Source: VBAT01 sp036520835
GTDB lineage: Bacteria; Bacteroidota; Bacteroidia; Chitinophagales; Chitinophagaceae
Length of the DNA: 64,000 bases
Direction of reading: 5' to 3'
Assembly: GCA_036520835.1 (NCBI GenBank)
Contig: DATDIX010000041.1
Span: 22,773 to 86,772 of the forward strand
Positions 51,815 through 61,232 of this stretch are shown here, piece by piece. The first letter of the stretch is position 1. Every line of letters begins with the position of its first letter. The notes beneath the pieces were generated by a model, which saw only the letters and a program-made list of their open reading frames with translations, was not told the origin of the DNA and made no database searches. The translations under genes and the position numbers were made by a program.

Positions 51815-53242
51815 ATGAAAGAAACATCCCGATTTTATTCATCACTTAGCCTGCTTATACTGCTCAACGCTGTTGTAAAACCCCTGTGGATATTTGGTAT
51901 TGACAGGCAGGTGCAAAATGAAGTAGGTGCAGCAGCGTACGGCACCTATTTTTCGATCCTGAACCTTTCCTTTGTTCTCAGCTTCCTGCTCGACTGGGGA
52001 TTCACTGTTTTTTATAACCGCCAGTTATCTGCAAAAGACGCCGGTATGTCTGATCAGGCCGGCCGTTTCCTTTTTATTAAACTACTGTTTGCGTTGCTGT
52101 ATGCTGCAATAATTTTTGCTATTGCTTTTTTCTCGGGGATTGACAGGTGGGATATCGTAGGTTATGTTGTGCTCATACAGGTGCTGTCATCGATGTTTGT
52201 TTTTTTCAGGGCCATCATTACTTCGCAGCAATGGTTTAAGACCGATGCCTGGCTTTCGGTGCTGGATAAAGGACTGATGGTATTGTTATGTGGGATTTTC
52301 CTCTACCTTCCATCGTTGCAGGGTAGTATAAGTATAGAACGTTTTTTACTGTTGCAAACAACCTGCATAACAATAGCTATGGTAACAGCATGGATTATCC
52401 TGGCCATAAGAAAATTTCATTTTTCATTTAAAACACTATGGCCGGACAGCTATATTTTTAAAGCCGCCCTTCCTTTTGCCATTATTGTTTTGCTGATGTC
52501 TTTTCATTCCCGCATAGATGGGTTTTTGCTGGAACGCATCAGTGGCCCGGAAGAAGCCGGTAAATATGCCGGTGCCTACCGCCTGTTGGATGCGGCCAAT
52601 ATGCTGGGATACCTTTTTGCTTCTTTTCTCCTGCCATATATCACCCGGCGTTGGAGCGATGGCAAAGATATTACTCCTGTTATTTTAAACAGCCGTCATG
52701 TGCTACTTATCGCTGCCATAACTCTCACCTGTATTGTCATCTTCCTGGCGCCATGGATACAAAAGACATTATATCACCATGAAGATGCCGGCTCAATAAA
52801 GGTGTTGCAATGGTGCTTACCGGCGCTGATCGGTTATTTCCTGGTACAGGTATATGGTACAGTCATGACGGCAACAGGTCATATTCTTGCCTTCAGCCAT
52901 ATAACACTGATTTCTGTAATAATTAATCTCATGCTAAACATCCTGCTGATCCCTGCAAAAGGTGCAATGGGAAGCTGTGTAGCGGCACTGATCAGCCAGG
53001 CTTTTAGTGGCATGGCTACCATGCTGTATGTACGACAAAAATTAAAGATCAGCATTGATCTCCGCTCCTGCCTTATTTATATTTTTACAGGCGGGCTGAT
53101 ATGCGGATTTTTGTACCTGGGCAACAGTTGGCCTGTAAGCAGGGTACTGATAATGATCGCTGCCGGGATGATTGCTTTGATCATGTTGTGGATCACCCGG
53201 CTTATTGATCTTAATAGCTGGAAAATATCTTCCCGTCAATAA
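51815..53242 (+). CDS. Polysaccharide flippase (Wzx-like, MOP superfamily)
   Basis: The 475-residue protein has about fourteen hydrophobic helices. The RFYSSLSLLILLNAVVKPLWIFGIDR start and the segment GPEEAGKYAGAYRLLDAANMLGYLFASFLLPYI are typical of the oligosaccharide flippase and polysaccharide biosynthesis family. It would move lipid-linked oligosaccharide across the inner membrane. It is followed 20 bases later by a Wzz-like gene and then an O-antigen ligase, so the three make a small surface-polysaccharide operon. Confidence 0.9.
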   Translation: MKETSRFYSSLSLLILLNAVVKPLWIFGIDRQVQNEVGAAAYGTYFSILNLSFVLSFLLDWGFTVFYNRQLSAKDAGMSDQAGRFLFIKLLFALLYAAIIFAIAFFSGIDRWDIVGYVVLIQVLSSMFVFFRAIITSQQWFKTDAWLSVLDKGLMVLLCGIFLYLPSLQGSISIERFLLLQTTCITIAMVTAWIILAIRKFHFSFKTLWPDSYIFKAALPFAIIVLLMSFHSRIDGFLLERISGPEEAGKYAGAYRLLDAANMLGYLFASFLLPYITRRWSDGKDITPVILNSRHVLLIAAITLTCIVIFLAPWIQKTLYHHEDAGSIKVLQWCLPALIGYFLVQVYGTVMTATGHILAFSHITLISVIINLMLNILLIPAKGAMGSCVAALISQAFSGMATMLYVRQKLKISIDLRSCLIYIFTGGLICGFLYLGNSWPVSRVLIMIAAGMIALIMLWITRLIDLNSWKISSRQ

Positions 53243-53262
53243 TTACATTTAAAAGAAACCCG

Positions 53263-54114
53263 ATGCCTGATCTCTTTTATATTATTTCAAAATGGTGGAA
53301 GCAAATACTTGCTATCGTTGTGCTATCGCTGGCAACAGTAACTACAATATTATACCTGAAGCCGGTTAAATATTTATCAACGGCTACGTCTCTTCCGGCC
53401 AGTTCCTATGCTGCGGATAAGGCGAGTGTATTTAATGATAATGTTCAACTGTTGTACCCGGCGATGGGCACGCCGGATGATCTCGATATGATAGTGGGTA
53501 CGGCTCAACTGGATACAGCTTACCTGGCATTAGCTGAACAACTTGACCTGGCTGGTCATTATAAAGTACAGGAACAGGGAGATGCCGCAATCAGAAAGGC
53601 TGCTTATCTCCTGAAGGCAAATACGAAGGTGATCAAAAGCGATTATAGTGAACTGAAAGTAAAAGTATGGGACGGGGATAAAGAATTTGCTCCCCAAATG
53701 GCAAATGCCATTACTGAAAAATTACAGGCTATTCACCAGGATATCCAAAACAGCAACAATATTTCATTGATCAAAAGCCTGCAATCAGGAAAAGAAAAAT
53801 TGCAGTCAGCTATTGATAGCATCAGTAATTATTTAAAGAAAGCCATTGTTGACGGTGAAGCCCCGGGCGGTTATGAAGCCCGCCGGTCAGCATTGCTGGG
53901 CCAGGTGCAACAGTATGAAAAACTGATCAGCGAATACCAGTTACTGGTGGACAATAAACCGCCGGTGCTGATCATAGTAGATAAAGCAAGAGTGACCGAC
54001 TGGCCGGATAAACCCAAACGGTTACCAATACTGGTCGCCACGTTTGTATTAAGCTTATTATTTTCCCTACTGGTTATTCTTTTGGCAGAAAAAAGAAAAT
54101 CAATAAAGCAGTGA
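53263..54114 (+). CDS. Wzz-like polysaccharide chain-length / export protein
   Basis: Two membrane helices lie at the ends (QILAIVVLSLATVTTILYL, residues ~13-31; LPILVATFVLSLLFSLLVILLAE, ~252-275). Between them is a periplasmic domain with helices (SLQSGKEKLQSAIDSISNYLK) and the Pro-rich segment before the second helix (VTDWPDKPKRLP), as in Wzz proteins. It probably sets chain length for the neighbouring flippase and ligase. It ends with an overlap of 4 bases into the ligase start. Confidence 0.82.
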   Translation: MPDLFYIISKWWKQILAIVVLSLATVTTILYLKPVKYLSTATSLPASSYAADKASVFNDNVQLLYPAMGTPDDLDMIVGTAQLDTAYLALAEQLDLAGHYKVQEQGDAAIRKAAYLLKANTKVIKSDYSELKVKVWDGDKEFAPQMANAITEKLQAIHQDIQNSNNISLIKSLQSGKEKLQSAIDSISNYLKKAIVDGEAPGGYEARRSALLGQVQQYEKLISEYQLLVDNKPPVLIIVDKARVTDWPDKPKRLPILVATFVLSLLFSLLVILLAEKRKSIKQ

Positions 54115-55550
54115 CCGGGACAGCACATAACAGGAATGTACTGGTTACCTTTTTTTCAGGATTGTTTATTCTTTGCCTGCTGGCGGCTGTTTGGCTGGAG
54201 GCATGGTATTTCATCGCCATTCCTTTTGCCGGGCTGTTCTTTTATGCAGGCTGGCAGCATAGCAATGCTGTTTTCTTTTTGTTGTTACTTTCTTTGCCTT
54301 TTTCTGCAGAACTACAGGTAACATCTTCTTTAGGGACAGATTTTCCTGATGAATTACTGATGTTGTTTACGTCAGGTTTATTTTTCTGTTACTGGCTTTA
54401 TTCACCCAAAACTCTTCCTAGGGCAACTATTCAGCATCCATTGATCGTATTACTGGTTATCAGTTTTGGCTGGTCAATCGTTTCAGCAGCCTTTTCTGCT
54501 TATCCTGTTATATCGCTAAAGTTCTTATTGGCAAAATGCTGGTATTTCGGAGCATTTGTGTTAGCGCCACTGATCGTTTTCAGGAACAAGGAGATGATAA
54601 AAAAAGCAATGCTGGTCCTTGCCATTGCTATGCTTGTGCTGACGCTGGTAACCATGATTAGGCACTATAAATATGGCTTTTCTTTTGGGGGCATCAATCT
54701 TGCCCTGAAACCTTTCTTTCGAAATCATGTGAACTATTCAGCGATGCTCGTTTGTATCATCCCTGTCTTTTTTGGGTTTTATAAATTGACCCGTCGGGGA
54801 GGCATCAAAAATTTACTGGTACTTATTATGGTGGGATTGATTGTTGCATTGTTCTTTTCCTATGCCCGAGGTGCTTGGCTGGCGTTGGTTGTTGGAATAA
54901 CGGCCTGGTGGCTGATCAGAATGAGAATGATACTTATCACTTTTTTAATGGCCATCCTTGTAGCAGTAGCCTCATTGTTTTGGATAAAAGCCGAAGACCG
55001 TTACCTGGAGTATGCCCATGATTACCGGACAACCATATTTCATGAAGATTTCCGAGAGCATCTCCGTGCCACTTATCAATTCAAAGATGTATCGACTGCA
55101 GAACGGTTTTATCGCTGGATAGCGGGAGTAAGAATGATAAAAGAAAACCCGCTGACCGGTTTTGGTCCGGCTACTTTTTATAATACCTATAAGCCCTATG
55201 CTATCCCGGCTTTTAAAACATGGGTAAGCGATAACCCGGAGCATTCAACCGTGCATAATTATTTTTTAATGATCACTGTTGAACAGGGTATTCCCGGCTT
55301 GTTGTTTTTCCTGTTGCTTACTGGTACCATGCTCTACTATGCCCAGTTACTTTATCACCGGGTGAAAGATCCTTTTTATAGGATACTTGCTATTGTTACA
55401 GGAGTAATAGTAGTCATGATCCTGGTGATAAATTTTTTAAGCGACATGATAGAAACTGATAAGGTAGGCAGCCTTTTCTTTTTGTGTTTATCTATGCTGA
55501 TCGTAACAGATACCCGGTCAAAACAGGAATTGCTGAGTAATTCAAATTGA
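54111..55550 (+). CDS. O-antigen ligase family protein (Wzy_C domain)
   Basis: The 479-residue membrane protein has about eleven to twelve helices. The O-antigen ligase region is seen at YARGAWLALVVGITAWWLI and, after a periplasmic loop with RFYRWIAGVRMIKENPLTGFGPATF, at the conserved His in EHSTVHNYFLMITVEQG. A GTG start overlaps the previous stop by 4 bases. It likely joins or polymerises oligosaccharide at the periplasmic face. Confidence 0.9.
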   Translation: MTGTAHNRNVLVTFFSGLFILCLLAAVWLEAWYFIAIPFAGLFFYAGWQHSNAVFFLLLLSLPFSAELQVTSSLGTDFPDELLMLFTSGLFFCYWLYSPKTLPRATIQHPLIVLLVISFGWSIVSAAFSAYPVISLKFLLAKCWYFGAFVLAPLIVFRNKEMIKKAMLVLAIAMLVLTLVTMIRHYKYGFSFGGINLALKPFFRNHVNYSAMLVCIIPVFFGFYKLTRRGGIKNLLVLIMVGLIVALFFSYARGAWLALVVGITAWWLIRMRMILITFLMAILVAVASLFWIKAEDRYLEYAHDYRTTIFHEDFREHLRATYQFKDVSTAERFYRWIAGVRMIKENPLTGFGPATFYNTYKPYAIPAFKTWVSDNPEHSTVHNYFLMITVEQGIPGLLFFLLLTGTMLYYAQLLYHRVKDPFYRILAIVTGVIVVMILVINFLSDMIETDKVGSLFFLCLSMLIVTDTRSKQELLSNSN

Positions 55551-55558
55551 AACATCCA

Positions 55559-56647
55559 TCAGATCCTGCCCCGTACATTGAGCGCATCCCTTAATCCATT
55601 TCCGAGTAAATTAAAAGCGAGAACCAGCAGCATAATGGCAAAGCCGGGAGCCAGTGCCAGCATTGGATTTTGGGTGATAATGAAATTATAATTCTCTTTG
55701 ATCATCAGTCCCCAGCTTGGTTGCGGGGGCTGCACACCTACCCCCAAAAAACTCAAACCCGCTTCTATCACTATAGCGGATGCAAAATTAGAAGCGGCGA
55801 TCACCATTACCGGTCCCATGATATTTGGCCATATATGGCGGACAATCGTTCTGAAATCGGAAAAACCCAATGCTCTTGCTGCTTCTACATATTCGAGTTC
55901 ACGAACACCCAGTACCTGTCCTCTTACCAGCCTGGCTACATTTACCCACATCGTCAATCCAACAGCAATGAATACCTGCCAGAAGCCCTTACCTAATGCC
56001 AGCGTGATAGCAAAGACCAGTAATAAAGTAGGGATGCTCCAGATCACGTTGATAAACCACATGATGGCATCATCTGTTTTGCCGCGGAAATATCCGGCCA
56101 GCGAGCCCAGGATCAAACCGATCGAAAGGGATATGATGACCGTTATCAATCCTACGCTGAGACTGACCCTGGTCCCGATGATCAAACGGCTTAAAATATC
56201 GCGGCCATATTTATCTGTTCCGAGCAAGAACTTTTTGGAGACAACAGGCATTGCCGCAACCTGTGATCTATGATATGCCTGCCTTTCTGTAAGACCTTCA
56301 TCAATATATTTCTGAACAATGATGCTATCCCCTTTCGTTTCGTGTGTTGTTACCGGCAAGTAATTATATTGGTCGTCGGTGCCGGAAATCAATCTTGTAA
56401 AAAATGATGAGTTACTGATGATGCGGCTGTTATTTACTTTTAGAAATAACTGTTGGTGACCGGGTTTCTCTCCGCCGATTTCTAATATGATCCGGTTAGC
56501 ATACGGGGAAGAATCCGTAGCAATAAAATAAGCAAAGACAGCAACAATAACAGACAGGCTGATCACCACAAGGCCAAACATAGCCCCTTTATTTTTCCTG
56601 AGTCTTCGCCAGGCAGCCTGTTGAAATGAGGGAGAAGTATTGCTCAC
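55559..56647 (-). CDS. ABC transporter permease, peptide/nickel type (OppC/DppC)
   Basis: An N-terminal OppC-type segment (FQQAAWRRLRKNKGAMFGLVVISLSVIVAVFAYFI) leads to a periplasmic insert of ~100 residues and then the five-helix permease core. The EAA motif lies at EYVEAARALGFSDFRTIVRHIWPN and the closing region at AGLSFLGVGVQPPQPSWGLMI. It would pair with an OppB-like permease, ATPases and a binding protein, none of which is adjacent. The periplasmic insert is longer than usual. Confidence 0.92.
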   Translation of the reverse strand: MSNTSPSFQQAAWRRLRKNKGAMFGLVVISLSVIVAVFAYFIATDSSPYANRIILEIGGEKPGHQQLFLKVNNSRIISNSSFFTRLISGTDDQYNYLPVTTHETKGDSIIVQKYIDEGLTERQAYHRSQVAAMPVVSKKFLLGTDKYGRDILSRLIIGTRVSLSVGLITVIISLSIGLILGSLAGYFRGKTDDAIMWFINVIWSIPTLLLVFAITLALGKGFWQVFIAVGLTMWVNVARLVRGQVLGVRELEYVEAARALGFSDFRTIVRHIWPNIMGPVMVIAASNFASAIVIEAGLSFLGVGVQPPQPSWGLMIKENYNFIITQNPMLALAPGFAIMLLVLAFNLLGNGLRDALNVRGRI

Positions 56648-56681
56648 CGGCAGGAAGATAGAAATATTTCAGTAAATGCCT

Positions 56682-57797
56682 TTATTTGACACGGCGTCCT
56701 TTCCATTCATATTTCCCAAACTGGCCGAGCAAACCGGATATTATTGTATAGAGGATATGCAAGGGTTGAAAAAAGAAGAACCATTTTACGGCCCATTGTT
56801 TATTAAAGAAGGAGCTGAGAGACCAGAAGAAAGGTAACTCTACCAATGTTTTTAGCAGCCATAACAATAAAAAAGCTATCCAGTACTGTGAGTTCCAAAA
56901 GCCGGCAATGAGCAGAACAATTAATGACAGGTTGAAAATATATACGAGTGCCAGTACAGGCAGTATCCTTTTGTCGTCATACTGTTTTGCTTTACTGGCC
57001 CAGCGGATACGCTGCCGTAAAAAAGCTTTCCATGTTTTTACGGGTTGTGTGGCAACAATCACTTCTTCTGATTTCAGGTAATACACCCTACCCGGATATT
57101 CCTTCCATATTTTATGCATCAGCATCATGTCATCTCCTGAAGCAATATGATCGGTACCGGCAAACCCATTTACTTCATAAAAGGCTTTTCGTTCATAAGC
57201 AAGGTTAGCGCCATTGCACATGGACAAGTTTTTTTTATAAACGGCAGCGCCGGTTATCCCCTGCAATACCATGAAGTCCATCGCCTGGAACACCTGTACT
57301 ATTGATGAACTACAGTTGATGGAAACCGGCGCAGCAATAAAAACCGCTTCTTCCTGTTCTTTAAAAGCAGCTATTGTCTGCAACCAGTTTTCAGGGGGCA
57401 GGCAATCTGCATCAGTAGTCACGATCAGGTCGCCGGTTGCCGATGCGATCCCTGTTTCAATCGCCTTCTTTTTATAAGAGTTTATTTTATCATCCTGCAA
57501 AGACAGGAGCTTTACCTTATCGTATTGCTTTACTATTTCCGCCGTTCTGTCTTCCGAATGATCATCTGTCACAATGATCTCAAATAAATCCCGCGGGTAA
57601 GATTGCTGCTCAAGGGCATCCAGCAAAGCACCAATATTGTTCTCTTCATTTCTTGCGGGAACGATAACTGATATTTTTGTTTGGAATGAAACCTGCGGAG
57701 GGGTAAAAACCGGAATTGACAACCAGCTTTGCCAATAATAAATGATAAGAATGCTGTAAAGAATAAATAATAGTATGATTATCCAGAGTAAGATCAT
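56682..57797 (-). CDS. Membrane glycosyltransferase, family 2
   Basis: The ATG at 57797 is chosen over a TTG at 57809. An N-terminal helix precedes the GT-A domain, with ISVIVPARNEENNIGALLDAL, the DxD motif in TTDADCLPP, an ASGDDMMLM segment and the QxxRW-type QRIRWASKAKQY near residue 265, seen in processive enzymes. Three C-terminal helices close it. It likely transfers a sugar from a nucleotide donor to a lipid or polymer, in line with the polysaccharide genes upstream. Confidence 0.9.
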   Translation of the reverse strand: MILLWIIILLFILYSILIIYYWQSWLSIPVFTPPQVSFQTKISVIVPARNEENNIGALLDALEQQSYPRDLFEIIVTDDHSEDRTAEIVKQYDKVKLLSLQDDKINSYKKKAIETGIASATGDLIVTTDADCLPPENWLQTIAAFKEQEEAVFIAAPVSINCSSSIVQVFQAMDFMVLQGITGAAVYKKNLSMCNGANLAYERKAFYEVNGFAGTDHIASGDDMMLMHKIWKEYPGRVYYLKSEEVIVATQPVKTWKAFLRQRIRWASKAKQYDDKRILPVLALVYIFNLSLIVLLIAGFWNSQYWIAFLLLWLLKTLVELPFFWSLSSFFNKQWAVKWFFFFQPLHILYTIISGLLGQFGKYEWKGRRVK

Positions 57798-57825
57798 GCA
57801 GGTGGACAAAGCTAACTAATGAACA

Positions 57826-58653
57826 TCAGTGCAGCAAAGCGGGAAGGATCTCCGCAACATGTTTTTCATGCAATACCTGGTGGCCTGAATGAATAACCGA
57901 TAAAGTACAATACTCCTCTACTCCTTTCATGAACTTTTCACCTCTTGCCGGTAGTATGATCCTGTCATGTTTGCCATATACCAGCCGCACGGGAGTTTTA
58001 TTGGCTCTGATTAACGACCTGATCTGTCCTAAACGGGGTTTTAATTTTCGCAGGGTGGTCCATCTTGCATATAATAGCCTGCGAACCTCTTTATCACCGA
58101 TATAATAATTGACAAATTTGAAAATACTTGAATTGACCAGTCCCAGCTTATTAAGCATTTTCAATAATGCAAAGAACCATCCGGGATTTTTCATGGTCAG
58201 GGCAAAAAGCTTATTGCCTGTCCATGTTTGTGTAGCCAGCCAGTACCAGAAATTTACTTTTAACCCATCAGGAGCCAGCAATACCAGTTTCTCAATTTGC
58301 ATAGGCATCATTTCGTAAAGACTCAGGGCCACCCGGCCACCAAGACTGAAACCAATGAGAGAAAGTTGCTGGTTACCAGTTCCTGGTTGCCGCTCGGTCC
58401 TATTGAGTATCTCCTTTACTATATTAATTATGTCAATTGTTGAGCAGTTCAATCCTTCGTTCCATTCTGTTTGCCCGTGAAAGGGCAGGTCTATGGCATA
58501 AAAGCTGTATTGACCCCCGGCATATTTTTCAAAAAAGGAAAATGAAACAGCTTCTTCACCATAGCCGTGAAAGCAAAAAACCGGTTTTTGCCCGGTGCCA
58601 AACTGCAAATAGCTGATCCGGGAGCTTTTATATTGAAGAATGTGCTGTTTCAT
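57826..58653 (-). CDS. Alpha/beta hydrolase
   Basis: The nucleophile elbow is GFSLGG near residue 105. The other triad members are probably the Asp in YGKHDRII and the His in IHSGHQVLHEKHV. The opening FCFHGYGEEAVSF holds the oxyanion-hole HG motif. The 275-residue length is normal, but residues ~88-100 (RQPGTGNQQ) are encoded by a GTTGCTGGTTACC-type repeat just before the nucleophile strand. The substrate is unknown. The GT2 gene follows 28 bases downstream. Confidence 0.88.
   Translation of the reverse strand: MKQHILQYKSSRISYLQFGTGQKPVFCFHGYGEEAVSFSFFEKYAGGQYSFYAIDLPFHGQTEWNEGLNCSTIDIINIVKEILNRTERQPGTGNQQLSLIGFSLGGRVALSLYEMMPMQIEKLVLLAPDGLKVNFWYWLATQTWTGNKLFALTMKNPGWFFALLKMLNKLGLVNSSIFKFVNYYIGDKEVRRLLYARWTTLRKLKPRLGQIRSLIRANKTPVRLVYGKHDRIILPARGEKFMKGVEEYCTLSVIHSGHQVLHEKHVAEILPALLH
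58365..58392. repeat. GTTGCTGGTTACCAG-type repeat within an alpha/beta hydrolase gene
   Basis: GTTGCTGGTTACCAGTTCCT and GGTTGCCG form near-repeats of the words seen at 21393-21425. They are read in frame on the minus strand as QPGTGNQQ, in the loop before the catalytic Ser strand. Confidence 0.5.
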
Positions 58654-58732
58654 TTTTGCTTAAAAAAATCCGGCAATAAATTGTACTGGTTCAAAAATAA
58701 GATTAATTTTACTTAGTTGCACAAACAACTAT

Positions 58733-59173
58733 ATGTCAAACAACCAATTTAAGAAAGGAGAGCTTTACAGCTTTGTAACGGGCAAGGCCTCCACCGCCAT
58801 TGCCAGGCGTTTGCAAAAGAAATTCAACAGTGCCGGGCTCAATCTTACCATTGAGCAATGGAGCGTTTTGTATCATTTGTGGAAACAGGAAGGTATCAGC
58901 CAGCAGGAATTATGCAATGCTACTTTTCGGGACAAACCCAGCATTACCCGGCTGGTAGACAACCTGGAAAGACTGGACCTGGTTAAACGGGTGCCTTCCG
59001 AAAATGACCGCCGTATCAATTTGATCTATCTCACCAAACAGGCACAAAAATTACAGGAACAAAGTATGGGGCTGGCGGAACAAACTTTGAATGAAGCGTT
59101 GGAAACAGTCCCTGCAGAAAAAGTAGATGTGTGTAAGGAAGTATTGCAGATCGTGTATGATAATTTGAAATGA
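58733..59173 (+). CDS. MarR family transcriptional regulator
   Basis: The 146-residue protein has the MarR winged helix: helices TIEQWSVLYHLWKQEGISQQELCNATFRDKPSITRLVDNLERLDLVKR and the wing VPSENDRRINLIYLT. Such regulators usually repress nearby genes and respond to small phenolic or lipid ligands. The acyl-CoA dehydrogenase downstream is a candidate target. A repeat end similar to the act junction elements follows its stop. Confidence 0.92.
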   Translation: MSNNQFKKGELYSFVTGKASTAIARRLQKKFNSAGLNLTIEQWSVLYHLWKQEGISQQELCNATFRDKPSITRLVDNLERLDLVKRVPSENDRRINLIYLTKQAQKLQEQSMGLAEQTLNEALETVPAEKVDVCKEVLQIVYDNLK

Positions 59174-59203
59174 ACCCCTGTCCCCTAAAGGGGAACTTAG
59201 GCT
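59174..59203. repeat. Solo left end of a junction element after marR
   Basis: ACCCCTGTCCCCTAAAGGGG and AACTTAGG match the left end of the elements at 31842 and 36757 at nearly every position. No right end is found before the next gene. The hairpin CCCC-TAAA-GGGG directly follows the stop codon. Confidence 0.6.
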
Positions 59204-59339
59204 GTTCATGTCTTAGGTAAATAACCAGTTCTTTAATTGAAGGTTGATAAGTATGTAACCAACATCAGTAATTCTATTCAACTCCTGTTGCGTCGCACAC
59301 TTCAACTGCAGTAATTCTGCTCAGCAATGATCAGGTACT

Positions 59340-59378
59340 ACTTTAAACACTTGAACTTTTTAAACCTTTTAAACCTAA
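59340..59378. repeat. TTTAAACC-type words upstream of the acyl-CoA dehydrogenase gene
   Basis: ACTTTAAACACTTGAAC and TTTTTAAACCTTTTAAACC abut the gene start. The same words occur at 17203-17243 and 44214-44300. Confidence 0.45.
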
Positions 59379-59382
59379 TAAT

Positions 59383-61176
59383 ATGAGCGCTGCTACAGAA
59401 ACTAAAAAACTTTTGAAAGGCGGAGAGTGGCTCGTAAAAGAGTCGTCCCCCTATGAAACATTTACCGCAGAAGATTTTGTGGAGGAACAACGAATGATCA
59501 GGGATATGTGTGATCAGTTTCTTGATGCCGAAGTATACCCGATACTTGATCGCATTGATAACCTTGAAAAGGGACTGATGAAATCATTGCTTACTAAAGC
59601 AGGTGAGCAGGGATTGTTGTCTGTCGCCTTCCCCGAAGAATATGGAGGGCTTGGCAAAGATTTTATTACCGCCACTATCGTGAATGAATACCTGGGTGCA
59701 GGCCACTCGTTTTCGGTAGCTATTGCTGCGCATACTGGTATTGGCACTTTACCTATCTTATATTTTGGTACACCGGAACAAAAACAGAAATATATTCCCA
59801 AACTGATCACTGGCGAGTGGGCGGGTGCTTATGGTTTGACCGAACCTAATAGCGGCAGCGATGCCCTCGGTGCAAAAACTACGGCCAAACTCAGTGATGA
59901 TGGCAAGTATTATTTACTCAATGGGCAAAAATGTTGGATTACGAATGGCGGGTTTGCCCAGGTATATACAGTTTTTGCAAAAGTGGATGGCGATAAATTC
60001 ACCGGGTTTATTGTAGAGAAAGGAACAGAAGGGTTTACACAAGGCCCGGAAGAACACAAGATGGGTATCAAGGGATCATCTACTGTTCAACTTTATTTCC
60101 AGGATGCAAAAGTGCCGGTTGAAAACCTGTTAGGGGAGATCGGCAAAGGACATAAGATCGCATTCAATATCCTGAACATTGGCCGGTTGAAATTATGTGC
60201 AGCCGCTATAGGTGGTGCCCGCAGGGCATTGAGTACTTCGGTGGAGTATGCAAAGACAAGGGAACAGTTCAAACAACCGATCTCCAACTTTGGGGCCATC
60301 AAGCATAAGCTGGCAGAAATGGCGATCAAAATATTTGTTGCAGAGTCTGCTTTGTACCGCACAGCTGAGTGGATAGATGCAAAAGAAAGAGAATTACTGG
60401 CCGCCGGCAAACCATTTAATGAATCATTGCTTGGCGCAGCGGAAGAATATGCAATAGAATGTGCGATGCTGAAAGTATATGGCAGTGAAGTATTGGATTT
60501 CGTGGTAGATGAAGGCGTACAGATACATGGAGGCAACGGGTTCAGCGCTGAGTATAATATTTCAAGGGCATACAGGGATAGCCGTATAAACAGGATATAT
60601 GAAGGTACCAACGAGATCAACCGGCTGCTGACGCTGGATATGACATTGAAAAGGGCTATGCAGGGAAGACTGGACCTGATGGGTCCGGCTATGAGTGTAC
60701 AGAAAGAGCTGATGAGTATTCCTGATTTTGGAGCGGATGATGAAGCCCCTTTTGCCAAAGAAAAGAAACTGGTCGCCAACCTGAAAAAAGCGATATTAAT
60801 AACGGCGGGTGCTGCTGTACAGAAACTGATGATGAAGATAGAAAGCGAACAGGAAGTACTGATGAATATTGCAGATATGGCCATTGAAACATTCAATGCA
60901 GAGAGTGTATTACTTCGGTTAATGAAAATGGTGGATAAACAGGGAGAAGCGGCCTGTGAACATCACCTGAACATCATGCGCACATACTTGTATGATGCTG
61001 CTGATAAAGTAAATAAATCCGGAAAGGATGCGATCAATTCATTTGCTGACGGCGATGAACAAAGAATGATACTGATGGGACTGAAGCGGTTTACAAAAGC
61101 GGAACCGTTTAACAGCAAAGCAGCCAGAAGGGCGATAGCCGATAAGATGATAAATGAAGGGAAGTATTGCTTCTGA
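59383..61176 (+). CDS. Acyl-CoA dehydrogenase, VLCAD-like with C-terminal extension
   Basis: The 597-residue flavoprotein has the acyl-CoA dehydrogenase signatures YGLTEPNSGSDALG (FAD and substrate site, ~residue 150) and QIHGGNGFSAEYNISRAYRDSRINRIYEGTNEINR. The catalytic base is probably the Glu in YEGTNE. About 170 residues follow the usual core, as in VLCAD/ACAD9-like enzymes. It oxidises acyl-CoA in fatty acid breakdown and passes electrons to ETF. It may be controlled by the MarR upstream; a strong terminator follows. Confidence 0.94.
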   Translation: MSAATETKKLLKGGEWLVKESSPYETFTAEDFVEEQRMIRDMCDQFLDAEVYPILDRIDNLEKGLMKSLLTKAGEQGLLSVAFPEEYGGLGKDFITATIVNEYLGAGHSFSVAIAAHTGIGTLPILYFGTPEQKQKYIPKLITGEWAGAYGLTEPNSGSDALGAKTTAKLSDDGKYYLLNGQKCWITNGGFAQVYTVFAKVDGDKFTGFIVEKGTEGFTQGPEEHKMGIKGSSTVQLYFQDAKVPVENLLGEIGKGHKIAFNILNIGRLKLCAAAIGGARRALSTSVEYAKTREQFKQPISNFGAIKHKLAEMAIKIFVAESALYRTAEWIDAKERELLAAGKPFNESLLGAAEEYAIECAMLKVYGSEVLDFVVDEGVQIHGGNGFSAEYNISRAYRDSRINRIYEGTNEINRLLTLDMTLKRAMQGRLDLMGPAMSVQKELMSIPDFGADDEAPFAKEKKLVANLKKAILITAGAAVQKLMMKIESEQEVLMNIADMAIETFNAESVLLRLMKMVDKQGEAACEHHLNIMRTYLYDAADKVNKSGKDAINSFADGDEQRMILMGLKRFTKAEPFNSKAARRAIADKMINEGKYCF

Positions 61177-61198
61177 TAAATTCGGTGTAAGGATTTCC

Positions 61199-61232
61199 AT
61201 ACGGCTGCTTCCCGGAAGCAGCCGTATTTTTT
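61199..61232 (+). terminator. Intrinsic terminator after the acyl-CoA dehydrogenase
   Basis: ATACGGCTGCTTCC (61199-61212) and GGAAGCAGCCGTAT (61214-61227) are perfectly complementary over 14 bases, and TTTTT follows. It lies 22 bases after the stop and overlaps the end of the convergent membrane protein gene. Confidence 0.9.

Noticed and set aside
60093..60896. 267-residue minus-strand frame inside the acyl-CoA dehydrogenase gene
   Set aside because: It is a shadow of a strongly supported gene, rich in Ser, Ile and Pro as expected for an antisense frame.
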